From NCBI GenBank assembly GCA_903954185.1, contig CAJBMM010000034.1, positions 1-42,096 on the forward strand: DNA of 42,096 bases, read 5' to 3'. This DNA comes from an uncultured Candidatus Berkelbacteria bacterium. Lineage in GTDB: Bacteria; Patescibacteriota; UBA1384; CAJBMM01. Below the pieces are notes generated by a model, which searched no databases, was not told the origin of the DNA, and was given only the letters and a program-made list of their open reading frames with translations. The translations under genes and the position numbers were made by a program. Every line of letters begins with the position of its first letter. Position 1 is the stretch's first letter. Below, piece by piece: positions 16,119-24,852 of this stretch.

Positions 16119-16684
16119 CATTCTCCTTTCGGAAGATTGAGTTTTTGATATTCCAAAAGCATACTTTTCCACAATTTATATATTGGGGTTAAGAGTTCTT
16201 TGACCTCTGGGAATATAAAAATATCGCGATAATCTCGCTCTAGTTTTTCATCAACTGTTGCAACGCGATGGCCATTTGAAAGCATATCCATATATATTAT
16301 CCCTGACATATGGCTTGCGGAATCGGCGCATGCTAAAACTTTTGCTTCCAGCGTTTCTGGTGCAACATCTTTGCAACGATGTGACCGAACACAGTGGCAA
16401 ACTCGATCGATTGTATCTTTATCAATCTTTCCAGACAGAAATTCTCGGGACATTTCTTCAGATTTAACCGCGTGATCTTCACCATCATTGACTAAATAAT
16501 GCGAAACATCGTGTAGCCAAGCACCAAACAAAACAACTTCAAGATCTGATTTTGGATAATATTCCCTAATTTTCTTTACCCACTTAACAACTTCTGGGAC
16601 ATGCTCTAATAAACCATATTTATCTTCTGTTTGTTGAATATTATTAATAAAGTATTCTTTTGTTTCGGCTATTAATTTGTCCAC
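16118..16684 (-). CDS. HD-domain metal-dependent hydrolase
   Basis: The 188-aa protein carries the HD-domain residues: His in LLEHVPEV (about 28), the HD pair in GAWLHDVSHY, the histidines of HCVRSHRC and an Asp in LACADSASH. HD proteins hydrolyse phosphate esters of nucleotides or related molecules; this short stand-alone form is like those acting on nucleotides or metabolite phosphates. The start is a GTG after GAAGGGAAG. It is followed, with overlapping stop and start, by a VOC protein gene, so the two make a small operon. Confidence 0.85.
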   Translation of the reverse strand: MDKLIAETKEYFINNIQQTEDKYGLLEHVPEVVKWVKKIREYYPKSDLEVVLFGAWLHDVSHYLVNDGEDHAVKSEEMSREFLSGKIDKDTIDRVCHCVRSHRCKDVAPETLEAKVLACADSASHMSGIIYMDMLSNGHRVATVDEKLERDYRDIFIFPEVKELLTPIYKLWKSMLLEYQKLNLPKGE

Positions 16685-16749
16685 AAACTTCCCTTCTGGC
16701 TTAACTTAGCTCGATTATATATGTTATGTCTGATATTGGAAATATATTG

Positions 16750-17601
16750 TTATTGCCTTTTTTTGACATTTGCCATGCCATGGGCAATGCGAATATACAT
16801 CATCAACAAAAAAACTAAAGAGGCTAAAACGTAAATTAGCTTCATTACCAATCCTCTGCTATCAGTACCTGTAAAATATCCATGAACAATTATAAGAATA
16901 AAAATTAAAATACTTAAATAGTGCAGCAAGCGCCAGCTTTTATATTTATTCATAAACCACAGCGAAGTGATAAGCACTGTAAGTAAAATATAAAAACTTA
17001 ATATTCCAAAGCTGACAGTTAAAGGACGATAAGTAGCAGTAAATGGAATCAGTATTTGCATTAAGTTAAAACTGACAAATTTATCAAATAATAAGGCAAC
17101 CAAATGAGTAACAACAGAGAATGCAAGCAGTATTCCAATCAGGCGGTGATAAGTCCACGCAACTATAGGACTCATGATTCTATATGCAATTCCGGTTGTT
17201 ATACCCAAGCCGAGTAGCACCAAAAGCGTCAGCAAAATTAAGCTGGTTATACCTGCAGCGCGAGTAATATACCAAGGCCATGACGACGGTTTATTTTCAG
17301 AATCTGTATTTGTTGTTGGTAAGATTAAAGGAGCCGAAGATTCGGTTACAAGGGTTGATGGATTAGGGCTGTATATACTTTGCGGAGTTGCAGCAACATC
17401 AGTTGTAGATATTTGCGGTAAGGAAGATTTAGTCGTGGCTATTGTCTGAATAACTGGGTTATCTTCATTTTCACTTTCATCATCATCTTGAGCATAAACT
17501 AGTGCGTGCACTTCTGATGGAATAATTAGCTTGTATGTCACAATAAATGATAACGCTATTGCCGAACCGATTATAATTAATAAATATTTAGGTTTTTTCA
17601 T
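16750..17601 (-). CDS. Ferric-reductase-like transmembrane cytochrome
   Basis: The 283-aa protein has an N-terminal membrane helix (about 4-24), an acidic, Ser/Thr-rich linker (about 36-105) and a six-helix C-terminal domain. That domain has paired histidines: YHRLIG...THLVAL (HX13H) and LLHYLS...VHGYF (HX12H), the two-heme arrangement of the ferric reductase/NADPH oxidase transmembrane domain (PF01794). It lacks its own FAD/NAD domain; a separate gene two positions upstream supplies one. ATG 17601 starts within the end of apbE (14-base overlap). The predicted role is to carry electrons across the membrane to an unknown external acceptor. Confidence 0.82.
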   Translation of the reverse strand: MKKPKYLLIIIGSAIALSFIVTYKLIIPSEVHALVYAQDDDESENEDNPVIQTIATTKSSLPQISTTDVAATPQSIYSPNPSTLVTESSAPLILPTTNTDSENKPSSWPWYITRAAGITSLILLTLLVLLGLGITTGIAYRIMSPIVAWTYHRLIGILLAFSVVTHLVALLFDKFVSFNLMQILIPFTATYRPLTVSFGILSFYILLTVLITSLWFMNKYKSWRLLHYLSILIFILIIVHGYFTGTDSRGLVMKLIYVLASLVFLLMMYIRIAHGMANVKKRQ

Positions 17602-18523
17602 CCATAATTCCAAATTTATCAACGTTGGCTGACTTGATAATACTTACATCATGTTTAATAATAATCGCTGCACCATTTTGATGATTAATAAACTCAAATC
17701 CTGCTTCTTCGCCTAAAATTAAAACTGTTTTAGCCCAAACATCAGCATCGGTAACATTATTTGCAAGCACTGTTACAGTTAATATATCATTTTTTACAGG
17801 TTCTTGCGTTCTTGGGTCAATTAAATGATTCCATTTTATGCCGTTAACAATACCGTGGCGGTGGATTACGCCAGAAGTGGCAATGGCTAATTGGTTTGCT
17901 TTTGTGCGTATGGTCAAAATATCTCGCTCAATATAGATTGGGTTTTCTACCCCAATCTTCCAATCATCTGTGCCACTTTTACCCGAAACCAAAATATCCC
18001 CACCAAAGGATAAAAAGAAATTTATTGTGTATTGGGAAACTTCTTTAGCAACAATGTCAGCTAAAAATCCCTTGCCAATCCCTCCAAAATCAATTTGAAG
18101 TTGTGGATCTTTTTGTACCCGATGACCCCGAATCTTAAGCGAATCCAAGTTTGCGGTAACGATTTTTTGCTGCAGGTTATTAGGTTGACAGATATTTGTA
18201 TCTAGCCGATCAAAGGTTTTATCGTAATACTTATTTAGTAGTGGATAAATTGCTGGATTGTAGATGCCGTCTGTACCATTGTAGTATTTTTGCGAAGTTT
18301 TTAGTAATTTAATAAATTGAGGCGAGGCAACAAATTCATCTTTTGAGTTGTTAAACAAAGATAATTCGCTATCAGATCTAAAACGCGAAAACTGTTTTTC
18401 AAATACTTCAATCAGCTGCCGAATATTACCTACAATAATCTGAGATTCGAGATTGTTAGGCAATTCTAAACACAACTCGATTTCGCTATCGAGTGCGCGG
18501 AATTTAGATAAAATAAAACCCAT
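17588..18523 (-). CDS. apbE: FAD:protein FMN transferase (ApbE family)
   Basis: The 311-aa protein matches ApbE, which attaches FMN to Ser/Thr of target proteins. Features are FSRFRSDSELSLFN near the start, the FAD-site motif QIDFGGIGKGFLADIVAKEV (about 168-187), FFLSFGGDILVSG, and the late motifs HLIDPRTQEPV and VTDADVWAKTVLILG with metal-site residues. There is no signal peptide or lipobox, unlike many exported ApbEs, so it should act in the cytoplasm. It lies between a reductase gene (two-base gap upstream) and a cytochrome gene (overlap downstream), so all three are co-translated. No clear acceptor motif (S/T-G-A-S/T) was seen in the neighbours. Confidence 0.92.
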   Translation of the reverse strand: MGFILSKFRALDSEIELCLELPNNLESQIIVGNIRQLIEVFEKQFSRFRSDSELSLFNNSKDEFVASPQFIKLLKTSQKYYNGTDGIYNPAIYPLLNKYYDKTFDRLDTNICQPNNLQQKIVTANLDSLKIRGHRVQKDPQLQIDFGGIGKGFLADIVAKEVSQYTINFFLSFGGDILVSGKSGTDDWKIGVENPIYIERDILTIRTKANQLAIATSGVIHRHGIVNGIKWNHLIDPRTQEPVKNDILTVTVLANNVTDADVWAKTVLILGEEAGFEFINHQNGAAIIIKHDVSIIKSANVDKFGIMDEKT

Positions 18524-18525
18524 TT

Positions 18526-19536
18526 TTAAGATGCCCTAGATCTAGGTTGAGGTGGAGGAGATGTATAAGTAGTTGTAGGGGCTATAGTTGAAATAGAGGT
18601 TGAGGTGAAGGTGGGGGTTGAAATGGAAGAACTGGTCGACACACTACTAGTAGCGGAAGGAGTCGCCATGCCTGGTTGCACATAATCAGAGTTAGAAACT
18701 GCTTTTGCTTGGTTTGCAGATTGATATATAAAGAACAAACTTAACAGTAAAGTTGTTACCGCGATCGCGGAACTAATTCCTAAATAACTGTTATTCCGTG
18801 GCCAAAAAGTTGGTGGAGAAATTGCAAATTCTTCGGTAATAATATTTTTTCTCGGTACACCAAGTTTTTCCAAGCTACTTAAAACAAATTGCGTAAATGC
18901 TGGCGGACCACAAACAAAAAACTTAGTATCTAATTTGTCCGAAAAATATTTTATTAGATCGGCATCTTTAATGCGATTATTCTTATATATTTCGGTTACT
19001 TTTAGCTTAGACTCGTCCGAAAAATGAAAATACGCTTGTATTGTGGGCAAATTATTTGTAATTTGCACAATGTCGTTGATGAATGCTGTGTTTTCAATTT
19101 TGCGACCGCCATAAAGCAATTTTACTCGGGTATCCAACCCCTTAGTTTGAATATATTTAATCATACTCATAAACGGGGTAATGCCAATTCCCCCAGCAAT
19201 AAGTGCAATCTTTTTTTGTTTCATTTCATTAAAAATAAATTCACCGTAAGGACCACCAACTACCACCTCGTCCCCAGCTTTCAAGGTTGCAAGTTTAGAA
19301 GTGTAATCGCCAAATATTTTAAATGCAATTTGTACATATCTGTTTTCTGTAGGCGAAGAAACAATCGAAAATGGCCTCTCGGCTAAAGATAATCCGCGGG
19401 TAGTAGTAGCTATAGTTAAATACTGGCCTGGCTTAAACTGAAAAGCCAACCCAAATTTAGGTGCAAGAGTGACCAGCATTATCTCGGCATTAAGATGGTT
19501 GGCACTATTAACAATGTACTGATATTTATTATACAT
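18526..19536 (-). CDS. FNR-like FAD/NAD(P)H reductase with C-terminal membrane anchor
   Basis: The 336-aa protein begins with a ferredoxin-reductase FAD domain (RPFSIVSSP, about 54-62; GGPYGEF) and an NAD domain (IAGGIGITPFMSMIKY, about 113-128; FVCGPPAFTQFVLSSL). A transmembrane helix follows (about 248-268), then a tail of some 65 residues rich in Ser, Thr and Pro. Oxidoreductases of this group rarely carry such a tail. It probably feeds electrons from NAD(P)H into the ferric-reductase-like cytochrome encoded two genes downstream; this is inferred from gene order. The tail should face outside and may be a wall-spanning spacer. Confidence 0.85.
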   Translation of the reverse strand: MYNKYQYIVNSANHLNAEIMLVTLAPKFGLAFQFKPGQYLTIATTTRGLSLAERPFSIVSSPTENRYVQIAFKIFGDYTSKLATLKAGDEVVVGGPYGEFIFNEMKQKKIALIAGGIGITPFMSMIKYIQTKGLDTRVKLLYGGRKIENTAFINDIVQITNNLPTIQAYFHFSDESKLKVTEIYKNNRIKDADLIKYFSDKLDTKFFVCGPPAFTQFVLSSLEKLGVPRKNIITEEFAISPPTFWPRNNSYLGISSAIAVTTLLLSLFFIYQSANQAKAVSNSDYVQPGMATPSATSSVSTSSSISTPTFTSTSISTIAPTTTYTSPPPQPRSRAS

Positions 19537-19609
19537 AATCTACCCGTTTAGTTATTATTATACAGGCTAGCAATAATTATGAAACGTAGCGCTTAACTTG
19601 CGCTGAGAG

Positions 19610-21268
19610 CTAATGGCCTTTTGCAGCCGATTGATTGCGTTCTAAATTTTTTGAACTTGTCAGCCATCCGGAAGCAATTAACCCGATAAGCATAAAGATA
19701 ATTGCATAAAGTGCGGCGAGTTTATTAGAATCTACCGTCGCTTGCTTGCTAATAGTGGCTAGCTCTTGAGTAATATATTCTGGGGTTTTTTGACCCATTT
19801 GGGCTCCGCCCCCAAATTCTATGTTCGATGTCTGACTAGACATAGCCGAAACTATTTGGGGTTTTAAAGAAGCAGGAATAACCGTACTGTTATTAATTCC
19901 GCTGATTACGTTTGTCGATATTGCAGTTAAGAGTGCGGCACCGATAATTGCTGAACCAAAGGTTGAACCAATTTGTCGCAAGGTATTATTGACCCCAGAA
20001 GCTTCACCGGCTTCTTCGGTAGATACAGCTGAAAGAGTCATGTTACTTAGTTGTGCCATTGTAGATCCTAAACCAATGCCATAAAGCACCATACCTATGA
20101 AAAAATCAGAAGTATTGGCATCTATACCAAATTTGCTTCTAATAATAATTAAGCCCAGAGTGCCAGAGGCTAGACCAAACTGAATAATTCGCTTTGGAGC
20201 AATTTTTCGTCCTAATATTGCACCTAATGGAGCAAATATTAGAGCGGAAATAGACATCGGTAAAAACGCCAACCCGGTATGATAAGAATCTAATCCCCTT
20301 ACTGCTTGATAAAAAACTGGTAAAGAAAAGATTAATCCCGCTTGACCAATTGACATTAAAGTTGTGGTTAATACCCCAGAAGTAAATTGGTTATTTTTAA
20401 ATATATCCATTGAAACAAGGGGGGTGTTATCGGTTTTTGCCACCCGTAACTCCCAAATTACAAATAATGTAAGTAAAATTATACCCAATAAAAGAGCGAT
20501 TGGTACAACTGACAAAGATCCGAAGTTCAAATTATGACCAAAAGCAATAAACGTTTCTTTAGCCCTCCACCACCCATACGTTGACGATTCTATTACACCA
20601 AAAACCAAGCTCAATAATCCTACTGAAGACAAAATAATTCCACCAAAATCTAAATTGGGTTTTTCTTCGCGATCTCGATATTCCTTTACAAGAAAAGACC
20701 CGATAACAAGTATAGCTGCTACAAAGATATTAATTCTAAAACCCCATCTCCAGCTATAATTAGTTGCTAAAAATCCACCCAATATGGGCCCAACAGCTGA
20801 TGATGCGGCAGCAATTCCTCCCCACATCCCCATAGCAATTGCTCTATCTTTTCCTTTATATGTAGAAATCAATAACGATGAAGTAGCTGGCATCATCAAA
20901 GCAGCGCCAATTCCTTCGATGATCGATTCCCCAGTTATCATCATTCCCACAGATGAACTGGCGGATGCGATGAATGAACCTATTGCAAAAATTACCGCGC
21001 CAAGCACAAACATACGTTTACGACCAAATAAATCTCCCAGCCTACCACCTGTAATAGTTAGAGCAGCTAAAGTTAATGAGTAAGCAGTAATAACCCACTG
21101 TATGCTTTGAATGTCAGTATTTAAATCTCGAATTATATTCCCTAAAGAAACATTAAGTAATGTAGTATCGATAATTATAATTGCAAGCGCCAAGCTTAAT
21201 ATTAGCGCTGGTGCCCACTTAGTTATTTGATTTACTTTTTCTGTTGAAATTGCACGCTCATCGTTCAT
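19610..21268 (-). CDS. DHA2-family (EmrB/QacA type) MFS efflux pump
   Basis: The 552-aa protein has about 14 membrane helices. The starting helix ALAIIIIDTTLLNVSLGNI, motif A (GRLGDLFGRKRMFVLG), the WRWGFRINIFVAAI segment (motif C region PILGG before it) and the 14-helix length match EmrB/QacA proton-driven drug exporters. The start has AAGGAAGGAA upstream and overlaps the end of the MarR gene by 11 bases. The MarR regulator and the palindromic operator upstream probably control it in response to a toxic compound. Confidence 0.93.
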   Translation of the reverse strand: MNDERAISTEKVNQITKWAPALILSLALAIIIIDTTLLNVSLGNIIRDLNTDIQSIQWVITAYSLTLAALTITGGRLGDLFGRKRMFVLGAVIFAIGSFIASASSSVGMMITGESIIEGIGAALMMPATSSLLISTYKGKDRAIAMGMWGGIAAASSAVGPILGGFLATNYSWRWGFRINIFVAAILVIGSFLVKEYRDREEKPNLDFGGIILSSVGLLSLVFGVIESSTYGWWRAKETFIAFGHNLNFGSLSVVPIALLLGIILLTLFVIWELRVAKTDNTPLVSMDIFKNNQFTSGVLTTTLMSIGQAGLIFSLPVFYQAVRGLDSYHTGLAFLPMSISALIFAPLGAILGRKIAPKRIIQFGLASGTLGLIIIRSKFGIDANTSDFFIGMVLYGIGLGSTMAQLSNMTLSAVSTEEAGEASGVNNTLRQIGSTFGSAIIGAALLTAISTNVISGINNSTVIPASLKPQIVSAMSSQTSNIEFGGGAQMGQKTPEYITQELATISKQATVDSNKLAALYAIIFMLIGLIASGWLTSSKNLERNQSAAKGH

Positions 21269-21716
21269 TAATTGTTCCTTCCTTTTGAGAACTTAGAATT
21301 TTCTGACACAAATTGTTAAAATTTTCTAATTCATCATCATTCAATATTTTAAGAGTTTCGGCCATCATTGAGATATGAAGTTTACGAAATTCATTAATAT
21401 GATTATTAGCATTCTTCGTTAAAGTAAGAGTAACACTTCGGCGATCCGTTTCATCATTTTCTCTATTGACCATATCTTTTTCTACCAGGCTATCTACTAA
21501 TTGAGTAGTTGCGCTGCTTGTTGTGCCAGTAAATTGCGAAAGCTGCTTGATGTTTATCTTTTTATAATGTTGGAGTATATGAATTATTTGCCCTTCGGAA
21601 GGTGAAATATTTAATTTATTCTTATCAATTAAATAATGCTGGGTATGTAATCCGGCTCTTCTACGAATAGTTGAAATACTATCCATAGCATCTTCAATCA
21701 TTTTTTTTCTATTCAT
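21258..21716 (-). CDS. MarR-family transcriptional regulator
   Basis: The 152-aa winged-helix regulator shows helix-turn-helix ISPSEGQIIHILQHYKKINI followed by QLSQFTGTTSSATTQLVDSL and the wing motif DRRSVTLTLT (about 98-107). Members bind palindromes and are released by ligands. The first of two ATGs (21719) is too close to the ribosome site AGAGGA; 21716 fits better. It is co-transcribed with the efflux pump. A 41-bp palindrome over its promoter is the probable operator, giving autorepression. Confidence 0.93.
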   Translation of the reverse strand: MNRKKMIEDAMDSISTIRRRAGLHTQHYLIDKNKLNISPSEGQIIHILQHYKKINIKQLSQFTGTTSSATTQLVDSLVEKDMVNRENDETDRRSVTLTLTKNANNHINEFRKLHISMMAETLKILNDDELENFNNLCQKILSSQKEGTINER

Positions 21717-21733
21717 CATTCCTCTTGTTTAAA

Positions 21734-21774
21734 ATATAATTAAGCTACTAATTATATTAGCAGCTTAATTATAT
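21734..21774. promoter_or_regulatory. 41-bp palindromic operator of the MarR/efflux operon
   Basis: ATATAATTAAGCT (21734-21746) and its exact reverse complement (21762-21774) flank a centre that is itself palindromic (CTAATTATATTAG, 21748-21760). Only one base pair (21747/21761) breaks the symmetry. It lies 18 bases before the marR ATG and overlaps the promoter, as expected for a MarR operator. Confidence 0.75.
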
Positions 21775-21782
21775 TATTGCAA
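21754..21782 (-). promoter_or_regulatory. Promoter of the marR-efflux operon
   Basis: On the minus strand TTGCAA (21782-21777), a 17-base spacer and TAATAT (21759-21754). The -10 box sits at the centre of the operator palindrome, so a bound repressor would block polymerase directly. Confidence 0.55.
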
Positions 21783-21792
21783 TAAGTCTTTG

Positions 21793-24747
21793 CTACCTAA
21801 TAACATTCAAAGCAGCATAAACATCTGTGGCAGAAATTTTTTCTGAAGACATAACTTTTGATGTAATCTTATATTTTGCGATATTAAATGATGATGGAAC
21901 TTTGTACGTTAAAGATGCCCATCCGTCACTGCCCGATAAAGCAGTGCCAGCAGTCACGTCGTTTACATAGATTGTTACTGTAATACCAGGCAGAGCGGCA
22001 TAATTTATATCTCTAACTAATGTTCGTATTACAACATCTTGCCCCTTCGCTCCAGTTCTATCACCAACCCACAATATCCCTTTTGATTTACCTAAGGTAA
22101 GTTTACCGTTTGACGTTGAAGAACTATAAGCGCTGTCACCCGCCCAGCTATATTTAATAGTATAATTTCCGGCTGTCCATTCTGTGGCAAGCATTAATTT
22201 CTGTATCTGCGCCATACCGCTTGCATCCGTTTGTGCTGAACCAATGATTTTATCATTGATTGACAATTGTAATGTTTTTCCAGAAACTGGCGTATTATCC
22301 GATTTGTATAAATATCCTTTAAATATTGTGCTCGTTCCTAACGCAATATCCCTATCTGGAACATAGACTTTTGATGATTGCACAGAAGCATTAAGAGTAA
22401 TTTCGTACAAACGGGCGGCTATACGTATACTGTCAAATGAGTAGAGGACTCTAATCTCGTACTTACCTGCTGCTAAATTTGCCGTATCCAACTGGCCTAG
22501 TGGCACATTTGTCCATTGGTTTGCACCGCTTTTGCGATAAAGATATGAGATGGGACCGTTCGTAATCTCTGATTTAATGATATTAACTTCTGATGCAGCT
22601 ATAGTGCTTTGACCTCGCGCCATTACGCCAAATAGATAATCAGCCAATTTAGGACAAGTTTTTAGCTTTTCGTTAATGATGGCGGCAGTAATTGTTGTAT
22701 TAGCTGCGGCAAAATTTGAGAGCGCGATAGAATCGTTTACATCCACGGTACCGTTGCAATCTAAATCGTGATAGTTTGCGGGTTTAACCGACAAATCAAT
22801 TTTTTGACCAACATTGAACGTGCTGCCTGCCGTTGCACTCGAATAGTTTACCTGGCTAATCTTTTGATAACTATACGCTTTTGAAGCAATACCCGCAGCG
22901 TTTAATACTTCAATTTTATAAACATACGCAGACTCTGGAACCGATCCAATAGGAATTCTTTCATTAAGTACACTGTAAACCAAACCGTTCGAATCGGTAG
23001 TGCGTTGATTTGCAACCTCTCTTGTATAAACCTTTATCCAAGATGTTGCTAATGGAACCGTTTGGGCTGCAAGATAATATACGGTTACTGTTTTGTAGTC
23101 ACCAATAACTTTTCCACTAATGTTTAGTGATCCCGCGGTTGCGTCTGGATTCATTAATGAGTCATCTAGCAATACAACTGGAAAGTCTACTGATGAAGTA
23201 GTTTGATTTCGGTAAGTTGTTATTGCCGAAGTTACGTTTAATTGTCCGGCACCAACTGTAACAGCCGTGCCTTTTATACCACCTGCTTCAGTGGCGAGCG
23301 CGGTATTGATTAAGCTCTGCTTGATACGTTCGGGTGACCACGCAGGATAGAATTGTTTGATGAGCGCTACAGCACCAGCAACATGTGGAGATGACATAGA
23401 TGTTCCTGCTAAAGATACGTGAGTATTATCTTTACAGCGATGCCACGAGTATGACGATCCCCATTCTGCTGCACATATATCTGTTCCGGGGGCAACTATA
23501 TCTGGTTTCATTATTAATGTGGAGTTTAGCGATCCGGCAGGACCACGAGAACTAAAACTTGCAGCATCTTTTGTTCCTTTTACGTAAGCCCCTACAGTGA
23601 TTGCACTTCTTGCAGTTCCGGGGCTTGTGACTGTCCCTGGAGCCGAGCCGTTATTACCATTATTTCCTGCGGCCACTACCACGGTAACACCAAAGCTGCT
23701 CGCTCTATCGGCGGCTTTAGACATAAAATCATCAGCATTCCCCGAGCCATCACATAAACTTAAGTTCACCACATCTAAATGATCTGCATAATTGCCGTCT
23801 TTATTCGGATCGGCAGACCTATCTAATGCGGCGATAATATCGCTAGAATTTCCAGCACCACTAGCATCAATTACTTTATAAGCATATATCGTTGCTTTGG
23901 GCGCCATTCCTTTGAATAAACCATCCCCCGCAGCAGTTGCTGCAACATGAGTACCATGGCCGTTGTTATCCATTGGATCATTATTTTTGCCTACAAAATT
24001 ATAGCCACCTGCTACTTTTGCACAACTTCCAGATAAAACTTGCGCTTTTGTGCAAGAGCCTAAATCTGCATGAGTATAATCTACACCAGTATCAATAATT
24101 CCAATTTTGGTTCCTTTGCCATTTACAAATGCATTATTGATATCTTTTAAGAGCCAGACATCATTTGCATGAGTTTCTGGCACAGACGTATCTAGAACAA
24201 CGTTAACCCTTTTTACAGGTTCAACTTTATATCCATTAGCTATCAACTCGGCTTTACCAGCATCAGATAATGATGAGACGGCAAAACCGTTAAAAATATT
24301 GCCATCGTATTTTTGATCAATAACAGCACTCGCGTCTTTTTTTGTCAAAACACTTACAGCGTTTTCTTGGTCTTGCTTAACCGCAATCTGCGCGCCAGTA
24401 ACTGTTTTAGCCAGCGTAGGATCTTTAGAGATATTTTCTGGACTTAATTCAAAAGGTGCATTACTGTTAACCGTAGCAGAGATTTTATCTGAAACAGATA
24501 AGCCAGTTTCTACAATATATTTGCCAGTAATAATGCCTGATTCGATGGATGGAATAGTGGATATTGCAGAACTATCAGTTGTATTGAATCCCAAATCTAC
24601 ATCTACCGGCACAATTTCAGCTGTTTTATTAATATCGGCACTAGCATAATACCTAACAACAAAATAGCCAGCAATAAGCGCTGGCACAATAATTGACACG
24701 ATATAAACATATAGCTTTTTATTACTAATCAGATCTCTGACGTTCAT
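21793..24747 (-). CDS. Membrane-anchored subtilase (S8) with dockerin-like and Ig-like domains
   Basis: The 984-aa protein has a membrane helix at 12-34, a propeptide-like region (about 70-195) and a full S8 domain (about 205-515). The triad is Asp219 (GIIDTGVDYTH), His264 (NNGHGTHVAA) and Ser450 (AGTSMSSPH); Asn362 (AAGNNG) makes the oxyanion hole. Tandem beta-sandwich modules follow. In between lies a single dockerin-like calcium loop at about 661-672 (DLDCNGTVDVND). The last 200 residues resemble two Ig-like domains. AAAGGAG precedes the ATG. All catalytic residues are intact, so it is a likely surface protease, for nutrition or host contact. Confidence 0.92.
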   Translation of the reverse strand: MNVRDLISNKKLYVYIVSIIVPALIAGYFVVRYYASADINKTAEIVPVDVDLGFNTTDSSAISTIPSIESGIITGKYIVETGLSVSDKISATVNSNAPFELSPENISKDPTLAKTVTGAQIAVKQDQENAVSVLTKKDASAVIDQKYDGNIFNGFAVSSLSDAGKAELIANGYKVEPVKRVNVVLDTSVPETHANDVWLLKDINNAFVNGKGTKIGIIDTGVDYTHADLGSCTKAQVLSGSCAKVAGGYNFVGKNNDPMDNNGHGTHVAATAAGDGLFKGMAPKATIYAYKVIDASGAGNSSDIIAALDRSADPNKDGNYADHLDVVNLSLCDGSGNADDFMSKAADRASSFGVTVVVAAGNNGNNGSAPGTVTSPGTARSAITVGAYVKGTKDAASFSSRGPAGSLNSTLIMKPDIVAPGTDICAAEWGSSYSWHRCKDNTHVSLAGTSMSSPHVAGAVALIKQFYPAWSPERIKQSLINTALATEAGGIKGTAVTVGAGQLNVTSAITTYRNQTTSSVDFPVVLLDDSLMNPDATAGSLNISGKVIGDYKTVTVYYLAAQTVPLATSWIKVYTREVANQRTTDSNGLVYSVLNERIPIGSVPESAYVYKIEVLNAAGIASKAYSYQKISQVNYSSATAGSTFNVGQKIDLSVKPANYHDLDCNGTVDVNDSIALSNFAAANTTITAAIINEKLKTCPKLADYLFGVMARGQSTIAASEVNIIKSEITNGPISYLYRKSGANQWTNVPLGQLDTANLAAGKYEIRVLYSFDSIRIAARLYEITLNASVQSSKVYVPDRDIALGTSTIFKGYLYKSDNTPVSGKTLQLSINDKIIGSAQTDASGMAQIQKLMLATEWTAGNYTIKYSWAGDSAYSSSTSNGKLTLGKSKGILWVGDRTGAKGQDVVIRTLVRDINYAALPGITVTIYVNDVTAGTALSGSDGWASLTYKVPSSFNIAKYKITSKVMSSEKISATDVYAALNVIR

Positions 24748-24852
24748 AAATGCTCCTTTAGATTAAACTTATTATTATATTAATAAGTATACTCTAATGT
24801 CAAAACAGCACAAACGCTTATGCTCAATTGTAAATTAAAATGCCTATTAATA

